Shown piece by piece: positions 49,901-59,672 of a DNA stretch of 64,000 bases (its first letter is position 1; each line of letters opens with the position of its first letter). The DNA comes from JAUZOB01 sp963692465 (GTDB lineage Bacteria; Bacteroidota; Bacteroidia; Bacteroidales; Prolixibacteraceae): assembly GCA_963692465.1 (NCBI GenBank), contig OY829943.1, positions 3,162,001 to 3,226,000 of the forward strand, read 5' to 3'. A model generated the notes under the pieces. The model saw only the letters and a program-made list of their open reading frames with translations, searched no databases and was not told the DNA's origin. The position numbers and the translations under genes are program-made.

Positions 49901-49971
49901 ATTAGAGGTGTTTGAGGTGACGTTGTGTTTCTTGAATGTTGAAAAACAATGCTTTTTGCATAGTTAACGGT

Positions 49972-51036
49972 CTATCGTGTGGACTTGAATTCTGATTCCA
50001 AAATTTCAAATTGTGCCTCATCCATTGATACTTGTTTGAATATGTCAATGAGGTCTGCTGCTGTAATTTTATCGAAATCTTCTTGTCGCGGGGTAATAAA
50101 GACTCCACCGAAATCAACGGAAGCCGGACTGATTAGTAGTTGATCTTCTCCTTCGGCAAAGAATTGATCCGGACGGTGTTTCTTCCTTGGGAATAGATGG
50201 ATTATGAAGTGTCCATTCTGTTGATATCCAATGATGTTCAGCATCGGCTCTTCTGCTTCCGGGAATAGAAGTGCGAGATTTTTGTAGATTGTTAAGAAAG
50301 TATCATTAAGAATTATTGGGTCAGTCGATTCGATGGATATCATCTTTCGGAGATAATCTTTTATGAACCAGATCTGACTTTTCTGATCCTTCAGAAACAG
50401 GGGCTTATGAGTTTTTTTCAGTTGCTCGAATTCTGTCTCAATAGGCAGAAACCCTTTGTTCCCCCCTTGAATATGAAAATGGTCGGGTGCAGAAGCTCCG
50501 CATTTAGGTCCGTTATAGAAGAAAATATAATCGGGTAGTGCTTTTGCTAAGTCGGTAATGATTGAAAAGTCATTTAGAATTCGTTGAGGGCGATGCTCTG
50601 TTGCTGGAATCGTGAGGTGTTTTCTGAATATTGGGTAGGGATTAATAAGAATTAGAAAACGGTCCTGAAAGAGTAATGCTTTTTGTTCTTCGGGGAGGTT
50701 AGCCGCACAGAGAAAGCATTTTCGCTCTTTGATCGACTTTGGGTCGACTTTCGCTGCGGATGAACGAATCCTCTCGGGATTAAACTGAACGTTCAGGACA
50801 TAGTCACCAAAATCGAATGTCTTTTGTAGTGTGTGGTTCAGTCCGTTGTAGTTATTGCGAGCTAACTTCCATTGGGCTAATTGATTGTCAATGAGTTGCT
50901 GTAGGTCTGTTCTTAGCTCGTTTTCTCCCTGATATTTTTTGTCAAATAGGAGCTTTTCGCTGAATTTCATAAACTGAGACTTAGGTATTTCCTTATTGAA
51001 TAAAACTTTGGGGATAATGATTCTCTTTTTTTCCAA
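49972..51036 (-). CDS. DUF4922 HIT-like protein
   Basis: A 354-residue protein with F-N-P-E-R-I-R-S near 86-93, C-F-L-C near 108-111, and G-A-S-A-P-D-H-F-H-I-Q near 184-194. The H-x-H-x-Q piece is a histidine-triad nucleotide transferase motif, as in GDP-galactose phosphorylase and DUF4922 proteins. The start is TTG 51036 because stops close the frame upstream. Activity is unknown; a nucleotide-sugar phosphorylase role is possible. It lies between the glycosyltransferase and SpoIID genes of the turnover operon. Confidence 0.75.
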   Translation of the reverse strand: MEKKRIIIPKVLFNKEIPKSQFMKFSEKLLFDKKYQGENELRTDLQQLIDNQLAQWKLARNNYNGLNHTLQKTFDFGDYVLNVQFNPERIRSSAAKVDPKSIKERKCFLCAANLPEEQKALLFQDRFLILINPYPIFRKHLTIPATEHRPQRILNDFSIITDLAKALPDYIFFYNGPKCGASAPDHFHIQGGNKGFLPIETEFEQLKKTHKPLFLKDQKSQIWFIKDYLRKMISIESTDPIILNDTFLTIYKNLALLFPEAEEPMLNIIGYQQNGHFIIHLFPRKKHRPDQFFAEGEDQLLISPASVDFGGVFITPRQEDFDKITAADLIDIFKQVSMDEAQFEILESEFKSTR

Positions 51037-51101
51037 AGAAAGAATATTGTCTTAAAAAAGACTGTTCCATTCTTCCTTTGGAATAGGATAGAGTACCTGG
51101 T

Positions 51102-52565
51102 TTATTTTTTTGTTTGATTCTGTCTGATTCGGGCCTCTAACTCGACCGTTCTGATCCAGTCTTTATAGAGGTTATTGTTGTTCGTCTTGACAACGTCCAG
51201 AGAGGCATCCGAATTCTCGTCCCAGCGTCGGCAAAGATAGAGGGGAGCATAAATTCTCCCGATCTGATACTGCCGGGAAATGGCCAATCCGATGGCATAA
51301 TCTTCGCCATAGCTAACATTGGGAATTTTATATTTTCGGATTAGCGGAGTGTAAAAAGCACGGGGAGCCCCCAAACCGTTAATACGCAACGCATTATTCC
51401 GTCCGTTCTCCGGAGTCCACTCTTTGTGGTCGATTAGTCCGGGAGGGATTTCTTCGAGCTTAAAGTTGACCATCTTATAGGAACCGACAACCATTCCGCA
51501 TTGTTGTTCGTAAAAAGCATCGACAACCGTCTGGATCGTGTTTTCATCAATATAAAGATCATCACTGTCGAGTTGAATAACGAATTTTCCACATTGCGGG
51601 TGCATGACGGCTTCATCCCAGCATCCTCCGATACCTAAGGTCTTATTAGCCGGAATGATATGAATTAGTCGTTTGTCTTGTTGGGCATAGTTTCGAAGTA
51701 TTCCGGTAGTCCCGTCTGTTGAATAGTTATCGACGACCAGGAGGTTAAAAGGAAACTTGGTTTTCTGAGCAAGGACTGATTTCACGGCGTCTTCGATGGT
51801 CTTTACTCTGTTTCGGACCGGGATGACCACACTTGCCTCTACTGCAAAATTGCCTTCATTGAATGGCAACGATTCAAACTGTGGGGCTAAATATCCGTTA
51901 ATCTCTTTTAAATGAACCGTACAGGCTTTTTCCATTTCGATCTGAACCTGTCTGTTCTTAGGATCTACATAGTCAAAGATCTTTTCTCCGGATTTCCGGA
52001 TATCCGACTCAATCTCCATATAAAGAAATTCAGGAATGCGCGAGAAGGTGTATTTCTGAGATAACTTAAGGCGAAGATCATAAAGTCCGGCAAAAGTATA
52101 TTCTTCCCGAATGCGGGCTGCTGCATTGCAAAAGGCATCGCTGTTGAAGAATAACAATGATCCGAAATCGAAATCGTCGCGGAGACTTCCTTTTTGATAA
52201 TCAATAACCGGATGCTGGGTTATTGTTTCATCTTTATTTTCGTAATAATTTGAATAAATCAGTCCGGCACCGGTATCTTCTCCAATATGGATAAATCGCT
52301 CGAGCGCATAGGGGGATAGCTTTAACGGACTGGTTTTAGTATAGATCAAAACAAAAGAAGAATCGGCATGTTTGGCAATTGTTTTAAGTGTAGAAGATTG
52401 ATGAATACTTCCACCTTGGAGCCATTGGCAATCATTAGGAATTGCCAATGGTTGCTTTTCGCTTAAAAGAAAAATTTTTTGAATTGCAGGACATGCTTTT
52501 AATGCTGCTATTGTCGTTTCAATATTTTCTCCTTGTTCATAAGGAACAAAACAGTTCAGACTCAT
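51102..52565 (-). CDS. Family 2 glycosyltransferase with extra N-terminal domain
   Basis: A 487-residue protein. From about residue 225, A-S-V-V-I-P-V-R-N-R-V-K-T-I-E begins a GT-A fold, L-L-V-V-D-N-Y-S-T-D-G-T and Q-L-D-S-D-D-L supply the nucleotide-sugar and metal sites, and G-E-D-Y-A-I-G-L is the acceptor-site motif. The first 220 residues look like a decayed second GT-A half (L-K-A-C-P-A-I-Q-K-I-F-L-L). The sugar and acceptor are unknown. It lies in an operon of peptidoglycan-turnover genes, next to a HIT-like protein that might prepare its donor. Confidence 0.8.
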   Translation of the reverse strand: MSLNCFVPYEQGENIETTIAALKACPAIQKIFLLSEKQPLAIPNDCQWLQGGSIHQSSTLKTIAKHADSSFVLIYTKTSPLKLSPYALERFIHIGEDTGAGLIYSNYYENKDETITQHPVIDYQKGSLRDDFDFGSLLFFNSDAFCNAAARIREEYTFAGLYDLRLKLSQKYTFSRIPEFLYMEIESDIRKSGEKIFDYVDPKNRQVQIEMEKACTVHLKEINGYLAPQFESLPFNEGNFAVEASVVIPVRNRVKTIEDAVKSVLAQKTKFPFNLLVVDNYSTDGTTGILRNYAQQDKRLIHIIPANKTLGIGGCWDEAVMHPQCGKFVIQLDSDDLYIDENTIQTVVDAFYEQQCGMVVGSYKMVNFKLEEIPPGLIDHKEWTPENGRNNALRINGLGAPRAFYTPLIRKYKIPNVSYGEDYAIGLAISRQYQIGRIYAPLYLCRRWDENSDASLDVVKTNNNNLYKDWIRTVELEARIRQNQTKK

Positions 52566-52579
52566 ATCGCTGGTTGTTT

Positions 52580-55500
52580 TTATGGTTTAACCTTGTTGTT
52601 GAAAAAATTGAATATATCCTTGAAAAATGTATTAAGTTGTTCTGTACTGGTTATTGTTTCAAGAGGGAAGCCCAAGATAACAGTTTTATATTTTCCAGCA
52701 TAGGCAACCGCTGCACTTTTTGTGTTTTCTGTATACCGGCCAAATGTAAAAGATTCATCGCCAACAGGAAGAATGGCATCGGGAGCTTCTACGGTGTAAA
52801 TAGAAGGATTAAAGGTCGTGTTGAAGTTGAGGTGTTCGCTTTTGGCATTAAAGAGTCGGCTTGTGATCTCGACTTCTCCGGTTTTAGAGGCATGATTGGT
52901 TTGCGGACGGAAATGTAATACTTTGGCTGCGAATTTAATAGCGGTGGAATCTTGCATTAACCGAAGATCTGTTCCGACATAAGCTCCGGAGATTAAAAGA
53001 TTTCCTCCTTGTGCCGTGAATTGGGTTAGTTTGTCTCTCATGGAAGGAGTGAAAATCGTAAAGCGGCTTTTCTCATGAGGGTAGGTGGTCGTTTTTTCTT
53101 CTCCAAGCAGTAAATCAATGTTGTCGTAAGCTGAAAGATCAACAAGTCCCTCTTCGAATGCATCACTTCCCGTACTGATAAATGACCGGCCTGTTGCTTT
53201 GATCGCTTTTCCGTGAATCATTGAAAAATCAAAGGTATTTCCAGGGATAACGAGTGTTTCCCAATCACCATAAGAGGCACCCCAACCGGGATTATCATTA
53301 TCCTCGAAGGTCGATTTTCGACTGAAGTCGTATATGTCTCCGACCAGTCCGAATTCCGAGTGATCTGAAACGCCTTGATCCAGGTTGAACGTGAAGCCTG
53401 CATATTGTGGTGTATCTACCGTGGATGGGGCAGAGACTCTGTTAAAATCATTAACGATCAGAACCGGCTTTTCGGTGCTGTTTCCGGTTGAGGCAGCCAG
53501 CACTTCTGTCGGGAAGCTTTCTCCTCCTTCGTTGATTGCTGCTATTTTGAAACCGTATATTTCTCCCGGTTTCAGATTGGAGACGACATAGGTGGTATCG
53601 GTGGTAATGATTCCATTGTCAAAGCCATTTCCATCGATTCTGGTATAGATACGATACTTTTGAGCTTTTGCTGTTGGCTCAAGCGGGTCTGTCTCTGGTC
53701 TCCAGGTTAAGCGGACTGCATTTTGATTTGCCGGAGTTATTCTGAAATGACCTACCGGAAGAGGTTGAATCGTGTAACCCGTATGATTCTGATTGGCTAT
53801 AAAACGTAACATTGCTTTGTAGATTGCTCTTGATACTGCAAATTTGAAACGAGGATCATGCGCAAACGTCATATCGGCAATATTCTCATGTGATAATAGT
53901 TCCAGTAATATTGCAGGAGCATTAGGCGTTTTAGCTTCATAATAGGGCTTATTCCATAGTCCTCTGCGTGACCATTTGGGATTGAAAAGGGCTTTGATGT
54001 CATCACAAACCTGAGTCTGTATCAGGTCGGTCAGGTCTCTGCTTGCCCATCTTGATTCGTTATAAGGGAAAAGGGCTGTATCGTTTTCCTGGGTACTGTA
54101 GATTGCCAGTGTTCCCACAATTGAGTCATTCGGGGTAATACCTGCGTCCGTATGCAATGCAAGGGAGAGATCGACCGGGATTCCAAGACCTTTAACCGGT
54201 TGGTCTTTGGTGTTTACACAGGGAGTTTCCATTAAGTAATTTACCCAATAACCACGGCACAGATAATCATCTTTATAGTCGTCTAAACCCTTCATTGGGT
54301 TATAGACCGTTGAATCGGGCATCCCTGCAAACTGGAGGTAATACCGTGCTCCTTCAACAAATCGGGGTCTGTTACTGGCAATAGGTTTTTCCTGTGATGT
54401 AGAGTTTTGATTCTCTGAACTGTTTAATCCCTGTTTGTTCATCATTTGGTCATGGTGTTCAGCCCATTTCCCTTCTTGTTTCCGGGCAATATTTCCGATT
54501 CCTCCGCCAAAACGAACCGCATCAGCTGTGATTATTTCTCCCGGAAGTGAAGTCTGACTGGAAAGAACAACTTTTCCTATCTGGCTTTTAGCTCCTTTTG
54601 CGAAGTGGAAAGTACCAAGGTAAATCCATGTTCCACCACCTATCTTTTGGTTTATACGGAATTCTGTCACTCCTCCTGTATGATAGACTTTATAGTGTGC
54701 TGTGGTCGTGCTTTGTGGCAATGACTGATAAGAGATATAAACGGCATAGTCGCCTGTCTCAGGGATATCTGGAATCCATTCGTAACTGGCTTTGGCGTTA
54801 TTTTTAGATACGAATTGATCACAGGCACCCTGCCGGAAAGGATTCTCATTGTTAGAGTAGGGTGGGTTGCCTATAGCAAACCCGGGGAATGCTGTTTTAG
54901 TCCATTTCCCTTTGTGATTCACTTTTGATTTGTCCGTGGATTGGTCTGCATCAACAATCGCTTCGTGAATCTGGGTGTCTCTTTCCCGGGGAAGGAATAC
55001 ATTGGCTCCTGCGTTTTCAAGCATTGGAACTAAGTAGGGGTATACAATTGTTTCGTTGTATTTGTCCTCAATGGTTCCGAATAGGCGGGATCTTTGCCAG
55101 TCCCATCGGTTGGTCTGAGAATCGTAATACCATCCGTGACTGGGCCAGACTGTTATATTCCGGGTGTAAAGTCCCTGATTGGGAATCAGTTGTTTACTGA
55201 GGTTCGTTACAATCGGGATCCGTTCTGATTTTCTTTTTTCCAGACGGGAGGTGTCAATGGGGATTGCATTTTCTCTGTAATAGTTTGGAATCAGTTCTTC
55301 GATCGTTTTTCCCATTGACCGGAGTGTAATGTCATAATCTTCAAAAGGAGATCCTAATAGCTTTTTTACTTCCGTCTTTTGTCTGACAACAATTTCCGGA
55401 CGGAAAGGTTGGTAGGTATATCCATCGGACAAATTGATGGTTATCTTTTTGTTTAAAGAATCAATTTCGAAAGAGTCAATAGAGCCTCTGGCGTAGGGCG

Positions 55501-55648
55501 TTTGCAGTACAGCAGATAATTCTTTCTTTTTATTTTGAATTGTCTGGGAAAGCGTTGTTTTTAATGAATTTTGGGACCATAGAAACAAGGGTATCATGCA
55601 AAATACCAGAATGGTCAAATCCTTTTTTAGAATGGAAAGATTCTTCAT
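52580..55648 (-). CDS. Golvesin-like 'xanthan lyase' family amidase with FN3 domain
   Basis: A 1022-residue protein with a signal peptide (L-V-F-C-M-I-P-L-F-L-W-S-Q). About 270-390 is a Golvesin/Xly CBD-like domain (E-T-G-D-Y-A-V-Y-I-S-Y, A-D-A-V-R-F-G-G-G). About 480-650 has L-A-L-H-T-D-A-G and I-L-L-E-L-L-S-H-E-N, like the zinc and Glu ligands of N-acetylmuramoyl-L-alanine amidases. An FN3 domain follows at about 660-735. The C-terminal 290 residues are a further beta-rich domain. It is probably a periplasmic peptidoglycan amidase. It is first in the leftward operon and has a strong promoter upstream. Confidence 0.75.
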   Translation of the reverse strand: MKNLSILKKDLTILVFCMIPLFLWSQNSLKTTLSQTIQNKKKELSAVLQTPYARGSIDSFEIDSLNKKITINLSDGYTYQPFRPEIVVRQKTEVKKLLGSPFEDYDITLRSMGKTIEELIPNYYRENAIPIDTSRLEKRKSERIPIVTNLSKQLIPNQGLYTRNITVWPSHGWYYDSQTNRWDWQRSRLFGTIEDKYNETIVYPYLVPMLENAGANVFLPRERDTQIHEAIVDADQSTDKSKVNHKGKWTKTAFPGFAIGNPPYSNNENPFRQGACDQFVSKNNAKASYEWIPDIPETGDYAVYISYQSLPQSTTTAHYKVYHTGGVTEFRINQKIGGGTWIYLGTFHFAKGAKSQIGKVVLSSQTSLPGEIITADAVRFGGGIGNIARKQEGKWAEHHDQMMNKQGLNSSENQNSTSQEKPIASNRPRFVEGARYYLQFAGMPDSTVYNPMKGLDDYKDDYLCRGYWVNYLMETPCVNTKDQPVKGLGIPVDLSLALHTDAGITPNDSIVGTLAIYSTQENDTALFPYNESRWASRDLTDLIQTQVCDDIKALFNPKWSRRGLWNKPYYEAKTPNAPAILLELLSHENIADMTFAHDPRFKFAVSRAIYKAMLRFIANQNHTGYTIQPLPVGHFRITPANQNAVRLTWRPETDPLEPTAKAQKYRIYTRIDGNGFDNGIITTDTTYVVSNLKPGEIYGFKIAAINEGGESFPTEVLAASTGNSTEKPVLIVNDFNRVSAPSTVDTPQYAGFTFNLDQGVSDHSEFGLVGDIYDFSRKSTFEDNDNPGWGASYGDWETLVIPGNTFDFSMIHGKAIKATGRSFISTGSDAFEEGLVDLSAYDNIDLLLGEEKTTTYPHEKSRFTIFTPSMRDKLTQFTAQGGNLLISGAYVGTDLRLMQDSTAIKFAAKVLHFRPQTNHASKTGEVEITSRLFNAKSEHLNFNTTFNPSIYTVEAPDAILPVGDESFTFGRYTENTKSAAVAYAGKYKTVILGFPLETITSTEQLNTFFKDIFNFFNNKVKP

Positions 55649-55686
55649 GATAACAGCTTAGGTTTTGTTTGTGTTAAGGACTGCAC

Positions 55687-55717
55687 CAAATTTAGTGGAA
55701 ATAAAAATAAAAGCAAA
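55687..55717 (-). promoter_or_regulatory. Promoter of the leftward cell-wall operon
   Basis: On the - strand TTTG (CAAA at 55714-55717), 19-base spacer, then TAAATTTG (CAAATTTA at 55687-55694): a full match to the Bacteroidota -33/-7 consensus. The amidase start codon is 38 bases downstream. Confidence 0.7.
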
Positions 55718-55767
55718 AGATGTAATACATATTACAGGATACTTTTTCTCATTTAAAATGAATTTAA

Positions 55768-55775
55768 TATATTTG
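55768..55775 (+). promoter_or_regulatory. -7 element of the murK-murQ promoter
   Basis: TATATTTG matches TAnnTTTG. TTTT at 55744-55747, 20 bases upstream, is a near match to the -33 box. The leader to ATG 55890 would be about 105 bases. This promoter is divergent from the one at 55687-55717. Confidence 0.5.
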
Positions 55776-55889
55776 CAGCGTTTGTTATAAAAGCATAATG
55801 CTTAGTGCTTAATCCCCAAGGACTATTGTTTTTATGACGAAGGAAAAAGTATTTAGAGGGTATTCATTTTTTTGATATAATACAACTTT

Positions 55890-56726
55890 ATGATTTTAAT
55901 TGCCGATAGTGGTTCGACCAAAACCGACTGGCGGGTCATCAATCATGCCGGGGAAGTTTTAAAATTAAGTACTCCGGGAATTAATCCTTTTTATCAGACA
56001 AAAGAAGAGATTATTGGTGTTCTTAAGAAATCTGGTTTTGCTGTTCCGTTTCAGGTATCGAACGTGTTTTTCTATGGAGCCGGTTGTGCTTATGAAGAGA
56101 AAAACAAAATTGTAGCTGATGCAATTGCTTCATTTTTACCTGGGTCTCAAATTGAGATACAGAGTGATTTGGTTGGCGCAGCCAGAGCGTTATGTCATCG
56201 GGAAGCCGGGATCGCCTGTATTATTGGGACTGGTTCTAACTCTTGCTTTTACGACGGCAGCAAAGTTATAGAGAATGTTTCCCCCCTTGGGTTTATACTT
56301 GGAGATGAGGGAAGTGGTGCGGTTATGGGCAAAAAGTTAGTTGCTGATTATCTAAAAGAGCAAATGCCTTTATCGCTCAGAAAGAAATTCCTTGATACTT
56401 ATGCGTTATCAAATATGGATGTGCTGGAGGCTGTTTATCGCAAGCCTTTTCCAAATCGGTATTTGGCCACGTTTGCTCCTTTCCTGACTGCTAATATTGA
56501 GGATGCATATATTCATTCTTTGGTTGCCGATAGTTTTACTGATTTTATCCGGAGAAATATTTACCGATATTCTTCTTGTTACGATCTTCCCGTTCATTTT
56601 ATCGGAAGTGTTGCTTTCTATCTTAAAGAGGTGCTGGAAGAAACAGCTAAAAAGGCAAAAATAAAAATTGGAAATATCTATAAAAGCCCGATGGATGGCC
56701 TTATTGAATATCATCAATCAAGATGA
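55890..56726 (+). CDS. murK: N-acetylmuramate/N-acetylglucosamine kinase (BadF/BcrA-type)
   Basis: A 278-residue ASKHA-fold kinase: I-A-D-S-G-S-T-K-T-D-W (phosphate 1) at the start, C-I-I-G-T-G-S-N-S (phosphate 2) near 110, G-F-I-L-G-D-E-G-S-G-A (adenosine/sugar region) near 133. It matches the BadF-type amino-sugar kinases, including Tannerella forsythia MurK, which phosphorylates MurNAc to MurNAc-6-P. The murQ gene follows 37 bases after it, supporting MurNAc as substrate; GlcNAc is also possible. It is the first gene of the salvage operon. Confidence 0.85.
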   Translation: MILIADSGSTKTDWRVINHAGEVLKLSTPGINPFYQTKEEIIGVLKKSGFAVPFQVSNVFFYGAGCAYEEKNKIVADAIASFLPGSQIEIQSDLVGAARALCHREAGIACIIGTGSNSCFYDGSKVIENVSPLGFILGDEGSGAVMGKKLVADYLKEQMPLSLRKKFLDTYALSNMDVLEAVYRKPFPNRYLATFAPFLTANIEDAYIHSLVADSFTDFIRRNIYRYSSCYDLPVHFIGSVAFYLKEVLEETAKKAKIKIGNIYKSPMDGLIEYHQSR

Positions 56727-56763
56727 TAGTACGAAATAAATACACAGGAATAATTTGGTAAAT

Positions 56764-57597
56764 ATGACTTTAGAGAATAAGGAACAACGGAGCATTACAG
56801 AATCTTCTTCGGAGTTTACGCATCTCGATCAGATGTCAACACTTGAAATCTTAATGGGTATCAATGAGGAAGACCGAAAGGTTCCCAAAGCTGTTTCGAA
56901 ATGTATTCCGCAAATTGAAAAATTAGTAAGTGAGATTGTGGATCGGATGAAACGCGGGGGAAAGATGTTTTATCTTGGAGCTGGTACCAGTGGTCGGCTA
57001 GGTGTTCTTGATGCCTCCGAATTACCTCCTACCTTCGGGGTTCCGGAGAATGTTGTTATCGGACTTATTGCCGGTGGAGATACGGCTTTGCGTCACGCGG
57101 TTGAGGCTGCTGAAGATGATCCGGAAAAAGCATGGAAAGAAATGGTTGATGCCGGTGTTGGCAAAGATGACGTGGTAATAGGTATTGCGGCATCCGGTAC
57201 GACTCCGTATGTTATTGGCGGAGTCAGGATAGCAAAGAAAAATGGACTTCTGACGGGTTGTATTACCTGTAATCCTAATTCTAGTCTATCCAAAGAAGTC
57301 GACATTCCAATTGAAGCAGTTGTCGGTCCTGAAATTTTAACCGGAAGTACCCGATTAAAGGCTGGTACCGCTCAAAAGTTAATCTTAAACATGATTACTA
57401 CCACAACAATGATTAAGTTGGGTCGGGTTAAAGGAAATAAGATGGTTAACATGCAACTAACCAACAAGAAACTGATTGAACGTGGAACCAAGATGATTAT
57501 TGAAGAACTTGGTATTCCTTATGCTGAGGCAAAAGAATTACTTCTAAAATATCGTTCCGTGAAAAAAGGAGTAGATAATTACCGCAGTACACATTAA
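56764..57597 (+). CDS. murQ: N-acetylmuramic acid 6-phosphate etherase
   Basis: I use ATG 56764; a TTG at 56755 is also in frame. This gives 277 residues, with the SIS fold: Y-L-G-A-G-T-S-G-R-L-G-V-L-D-A-S-E-L-P-P-T-F-G (sugar site), A-A-E-D-D-P-E-K-A-W, G-I-A-A-S-G-T-T-P-Y-V, and T-G-S-T-R-L-K-A-G-T-A-Q-K. These are the characteristic MurQ motifs, including the catalytic Glu/Asp region. The enzyme cleaves the lactyl ether of MurNAc-6-P to give GlcNAc-6-P and D-lactate. With murK it forms the core of MurNAc catabolism. Confidence 0.95.
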   Translation: MTLENKEQRSITESSSEFTHLDQMSTLEILMGINEEDRKVPKAVSKCIPQIEKLVSEIVDRMKRGGKMFYLGAGTSGRLGVLDASELPPTFGVPENVVIGLIAGGDTALRHAVEAAEDDPEKAWKEMVDAGVGKDDVVIGIAASGTTPYVIGGVRIAKKNGLLTGCITCNPNSSLSKEVDIPIEAVVGPEILTGSTRLKAGTAQKLILNMITTTTMIKLGRVKGNKMVNMQLTNKKLIERGTKMIIEELGIPYAEAKELLLKYRSVKKGVDNYRSTH

Positions 57598-57605
57598 ATG
57601 AAGAT

Positions 57606-57642
57606 CTACCGAAATTCAATATTGTTCGATGAGTTTCGGTAG
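57606..57642. terminator. Hairpin between murQ and the GntR gene
   Basis: CTACCGAAA (57606-57614) pairs perfectly with TTTCGGTAG (57634-57642) with a 19-base loop. Neither side has a T run. It sits in the gap of two converging genes, so it may stabilise both 3' ends or be a regulator site. Confidence 0.4.
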
Positions 57643-57649
57643 AACATCT

Positions 57650-58369
57650 TTACCGTCGAAGATATTTATCGTAGATCTCGTTAGTCCTGAGAAGTAATTG
57701 ATGGGAGGCATCACGGGCTAAATCCTCATCTTTGTCAATGATTGCTTTAAGTATCGTCTGTTGAGATTTTAAAGTATGTTCTTTTTCTCCTTCGACGTTT
57801 GCATAGATTAGATTCCGCATTCTTGGAATAAGCGTATAGATCGGTTCCATCGTAATGATGAAAAACGGATTCTGGGTTGCTTTGGCAACATTCAAATGAA
57901 ATTTGTTGATATAATCGACTTCCATCTGCGTATTGTCCGGATTGCACTTCGTAAGTAAATCAATATTCTCTGTAAGAATATCAATGTCCTTGTCTGTACG
58001 GTTTCTTGCAGCCATTTTGGATATCTGCGGTTCAAAAATCATCCTTGCCTCAATAATCTGAGAAATCAGATTAGAGTTAAACTGCATGTCATAATACAAA
58101 TTCAAAGAACTGATTGCATCATCAATGGTCAGTTCTGTAACATACATTCCGCTTCCTTTTTTGATTTGAATAAGTCCTCTGGCACTGAGACGGCGAAGGG
58201 CTTCCCTTAGTGCAGTACGGCTAACAGCAAACATTTCACACAGTTCCCGCTCTGACGGAAGCTTCGTTCCAACTAATAACTTCTTCTGCAGGATCGCTTC
58301 CTCTATCTTTCTCTCTATCTTTTGACTTAGCGTTTGAGTCGTTCCGATTTTACTGAAAATATCGTCCAT
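57650..58369 (-). CDS. GntR-family transcriptional regulator (FadR/FCD-type)
   Basis: A 239-residue regulator. The N-terminal winged helix has L-P-S-E-R-E-L-C-E-M-F-A-V-S-R-T-A-L-R-E-A-L-R near 37-59 and G-L-I-Q-I-K-K-G-S-G-M-Y-V. The C-terminal two-thirds is an all-helical FCD-type ligand domain with E-A-R-M-I-F-E and H-L-N-V-A. The family senses organic acids such as lactate or sugar acids. It lies beside murQ (which makes D-lactate) and the epimerase gene, so it may control these genes. That link is inference. Confidence 0.9.
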   Translation of the reverse strand: MDDIFSKIGTTQTLSQKIERKIEEAILQKKLLVGTKLPSERELCEMFAVSRTALREALRRLSARGLIQIKKGSGMYVTELTIDDAISSLNLYYDMQFNSNLISQIIEARMIFEPQISKMAARNRTDKDIDILTENIDLLTKCNPDNTQMEVDYINKFHLNVAKATQNPFFIITMEPIYTLIPRMRNLIYANVEGEKEHTLKSQQTILKAIIDKDEDLARDASHQLLLRTNEIYDKYLRR

Positions 58370-58404
58370 TCAGTGTAACTTATGTATTATCAATGGTATT
58401 CTTA

Positions 58405-58412
58405 CAAAAGTA
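58405..58412 (-). promoter_or_regulatory. -7 element of the GntR gene
   Basis: TACTTTTG on - (CAAAAGTA at 58405-58412) matches TAnnTTTG, 36 bases before the start codon. No -33 TTTG at normal spacing. GGTAGAACATATGAGTAC (58421-58438) just upstream may be an autoregulatory site. Confidence 0.4.
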
Positions 58413-58516
58413 AAAAAATTGGTAGAACATATGAGTACTCTTATAATATTTATTTTTTGTATATAGAGAAGAGATTCTTTTATGTTTTAATTTGGAGCGA
58501 ATCTCTTCTCTTAATT

Positions 58517-59671
58517 TTATCGTGTTTTGGTAAGACCAATCCCAGGCGCACGGTTTAGTGTTATTTTTCCATTGTGAATTTCGATGCCGTGATATGGATC
58601 ATTGCTAACAAGTAAATTTCCATCCAGATCAGCCCAGTCAACCAGAGGAGAAAGCTGATCTGCCGCACCAACGGCACAGGAGGTCTCGGTCATACAACCG
58701 ATCATCGTTTTCATTCCCAGTGCCCGTGCTAAAATCAACATTTGGTGACCTTCCCGAATACCTCCGCATTTCATGAGTTTGACATTAATTCCGGAATAGA
58801 CGCCAAGCAGTTTTTTAACATCCGATAATCGCTGAACTGCTTCATCTGCCATTGTTGGAAGCGGACTGTGTTCTGTAAGCCAAGCCATCTCGTCCATCGC
58901 TGTTTTTGGCATCGGTTGTTCAATGAAGAGAACATTCCGTTCACTTAACCATTGGATCATTTCCAGTGCCTTTTCTTTATTCTTCCATCCCTGGTTTACG
59001 TCTACCGTGATCGGTTTATCGGTGACAGACCGAATTGTCTCAATCATTTCTTTGTCGTTATCCCGACCCAGTTTGACCTTTAAAATCTTATAGGGAGCAG
59101 CCTCAAGAACTTTTTTCCGGACAACTTCAGGGGTATCCATTCCAATTGTGAATGACGTATTCGGTGCTTTTTCCGGAGAAAAGCCAAAAATACGATACCA
59201 TGGCTGATCTAAGATCTTACCAACCAGATCGTGAAGAGCTATATCTATTGAAGCTTTAGCGGCCATGTTCCCTGGTGCAATATGATCGACGTAGGATAAA
59301 ATATCATCTAGCCGGAAAGGATCATTAAATTGTTCCAGATTTACCTGGGATAGAAACTTAGTTGCAGTCGCGTGACTTTCCCCAAGATAAGGGGGCATAC
59401 TTGCTTCTCCGTATCCGGTGATCCCGTCATAAACAATCCGGGTAAGCATGATGGGGGTTGTCGTTCTTGAACTGGAAGACAGGTTAAAGGCATGGGTTAG
59501 CTGTAGCGTATAAGGCTCGAAATAGAATTTCAACTTGTTCGAACCAGTGCTGTGCTGTAAGTGTTTCGGTGTTTCTGTTTTTTCGCTTCCCATGGATATC
59601 CGTGGGGAAACTATCCCGGCAACGGAGGCCATCCCTGCGTACTTGATAAAACTTCTACGATTAGTGTGCAT
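58517..59671 (-). CDS. L-Ala-D/L-Glu epimerase (enolase superfamily), exported
   Basis: I use ATG 59671 (M-H-T-N-R-R-S-F-I-K-Y), giving 384 residues with a Tat-like leader (R-R-S-F-I-K-Y-A-G-M-A). The fold has the MR/MLE layout: K-I-L-K-V-K-L-G (catalytic Lys pair), T-V-D-V-N-Q-G-W, F-I-E-Q-P-M-P and T-M-A-D-E-A-V (metal ligands), and I-N-V-K-L-M-K-C-G-G. Dipeptide epimerases convert L-Ala-D-Glu from peptidoglycan to L-Ala-L-Glu. The leader implies a periplasmic location. It begins one base after the NlpC/P60 stop, so the two are coupled. Confidence 0.85.
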   Translation of the reverse strand: MHTNRRSFIKYAGMASVAGIVSPRISMGSEKTETPKHLQHSTGSNKLKFYFEPYTLQLTHAFNLSSSSRTTTPIMLTRIVYDGITGYGEASMPPYLGESHATATKFLSQVNLEQFNDPFRLDDILSYVDHIAPGNMAAKASIDIALHDLVGKILDQPWYRIFGFSPEKAPNTSFTIGMDTPEVVRKKVLEAAPYKILKVKLGRDNDKEMIETIRSVTDKPITVDVNQGWKNKEKALEMIQWLSERNVLFIEQPMPKTAMDEMAWLTEHSPLPTMADEAVQRLSDVKKLLGVYSGINVKLMKCGGIREGHQMLILARALGMKTMIGCMTETSCAVGAADQLSPLVDWADLDGNLLVSNDPYHGIEIHNGKITLNRAPGIGLTKTR

Positions 59672-59672
59672 A

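Noticed and set aside
52442..52918. 158-codon frame on +.
   Set aside because: Antisense to the GT2 and amidase genes, both of which have clear motifs and a shared operon.
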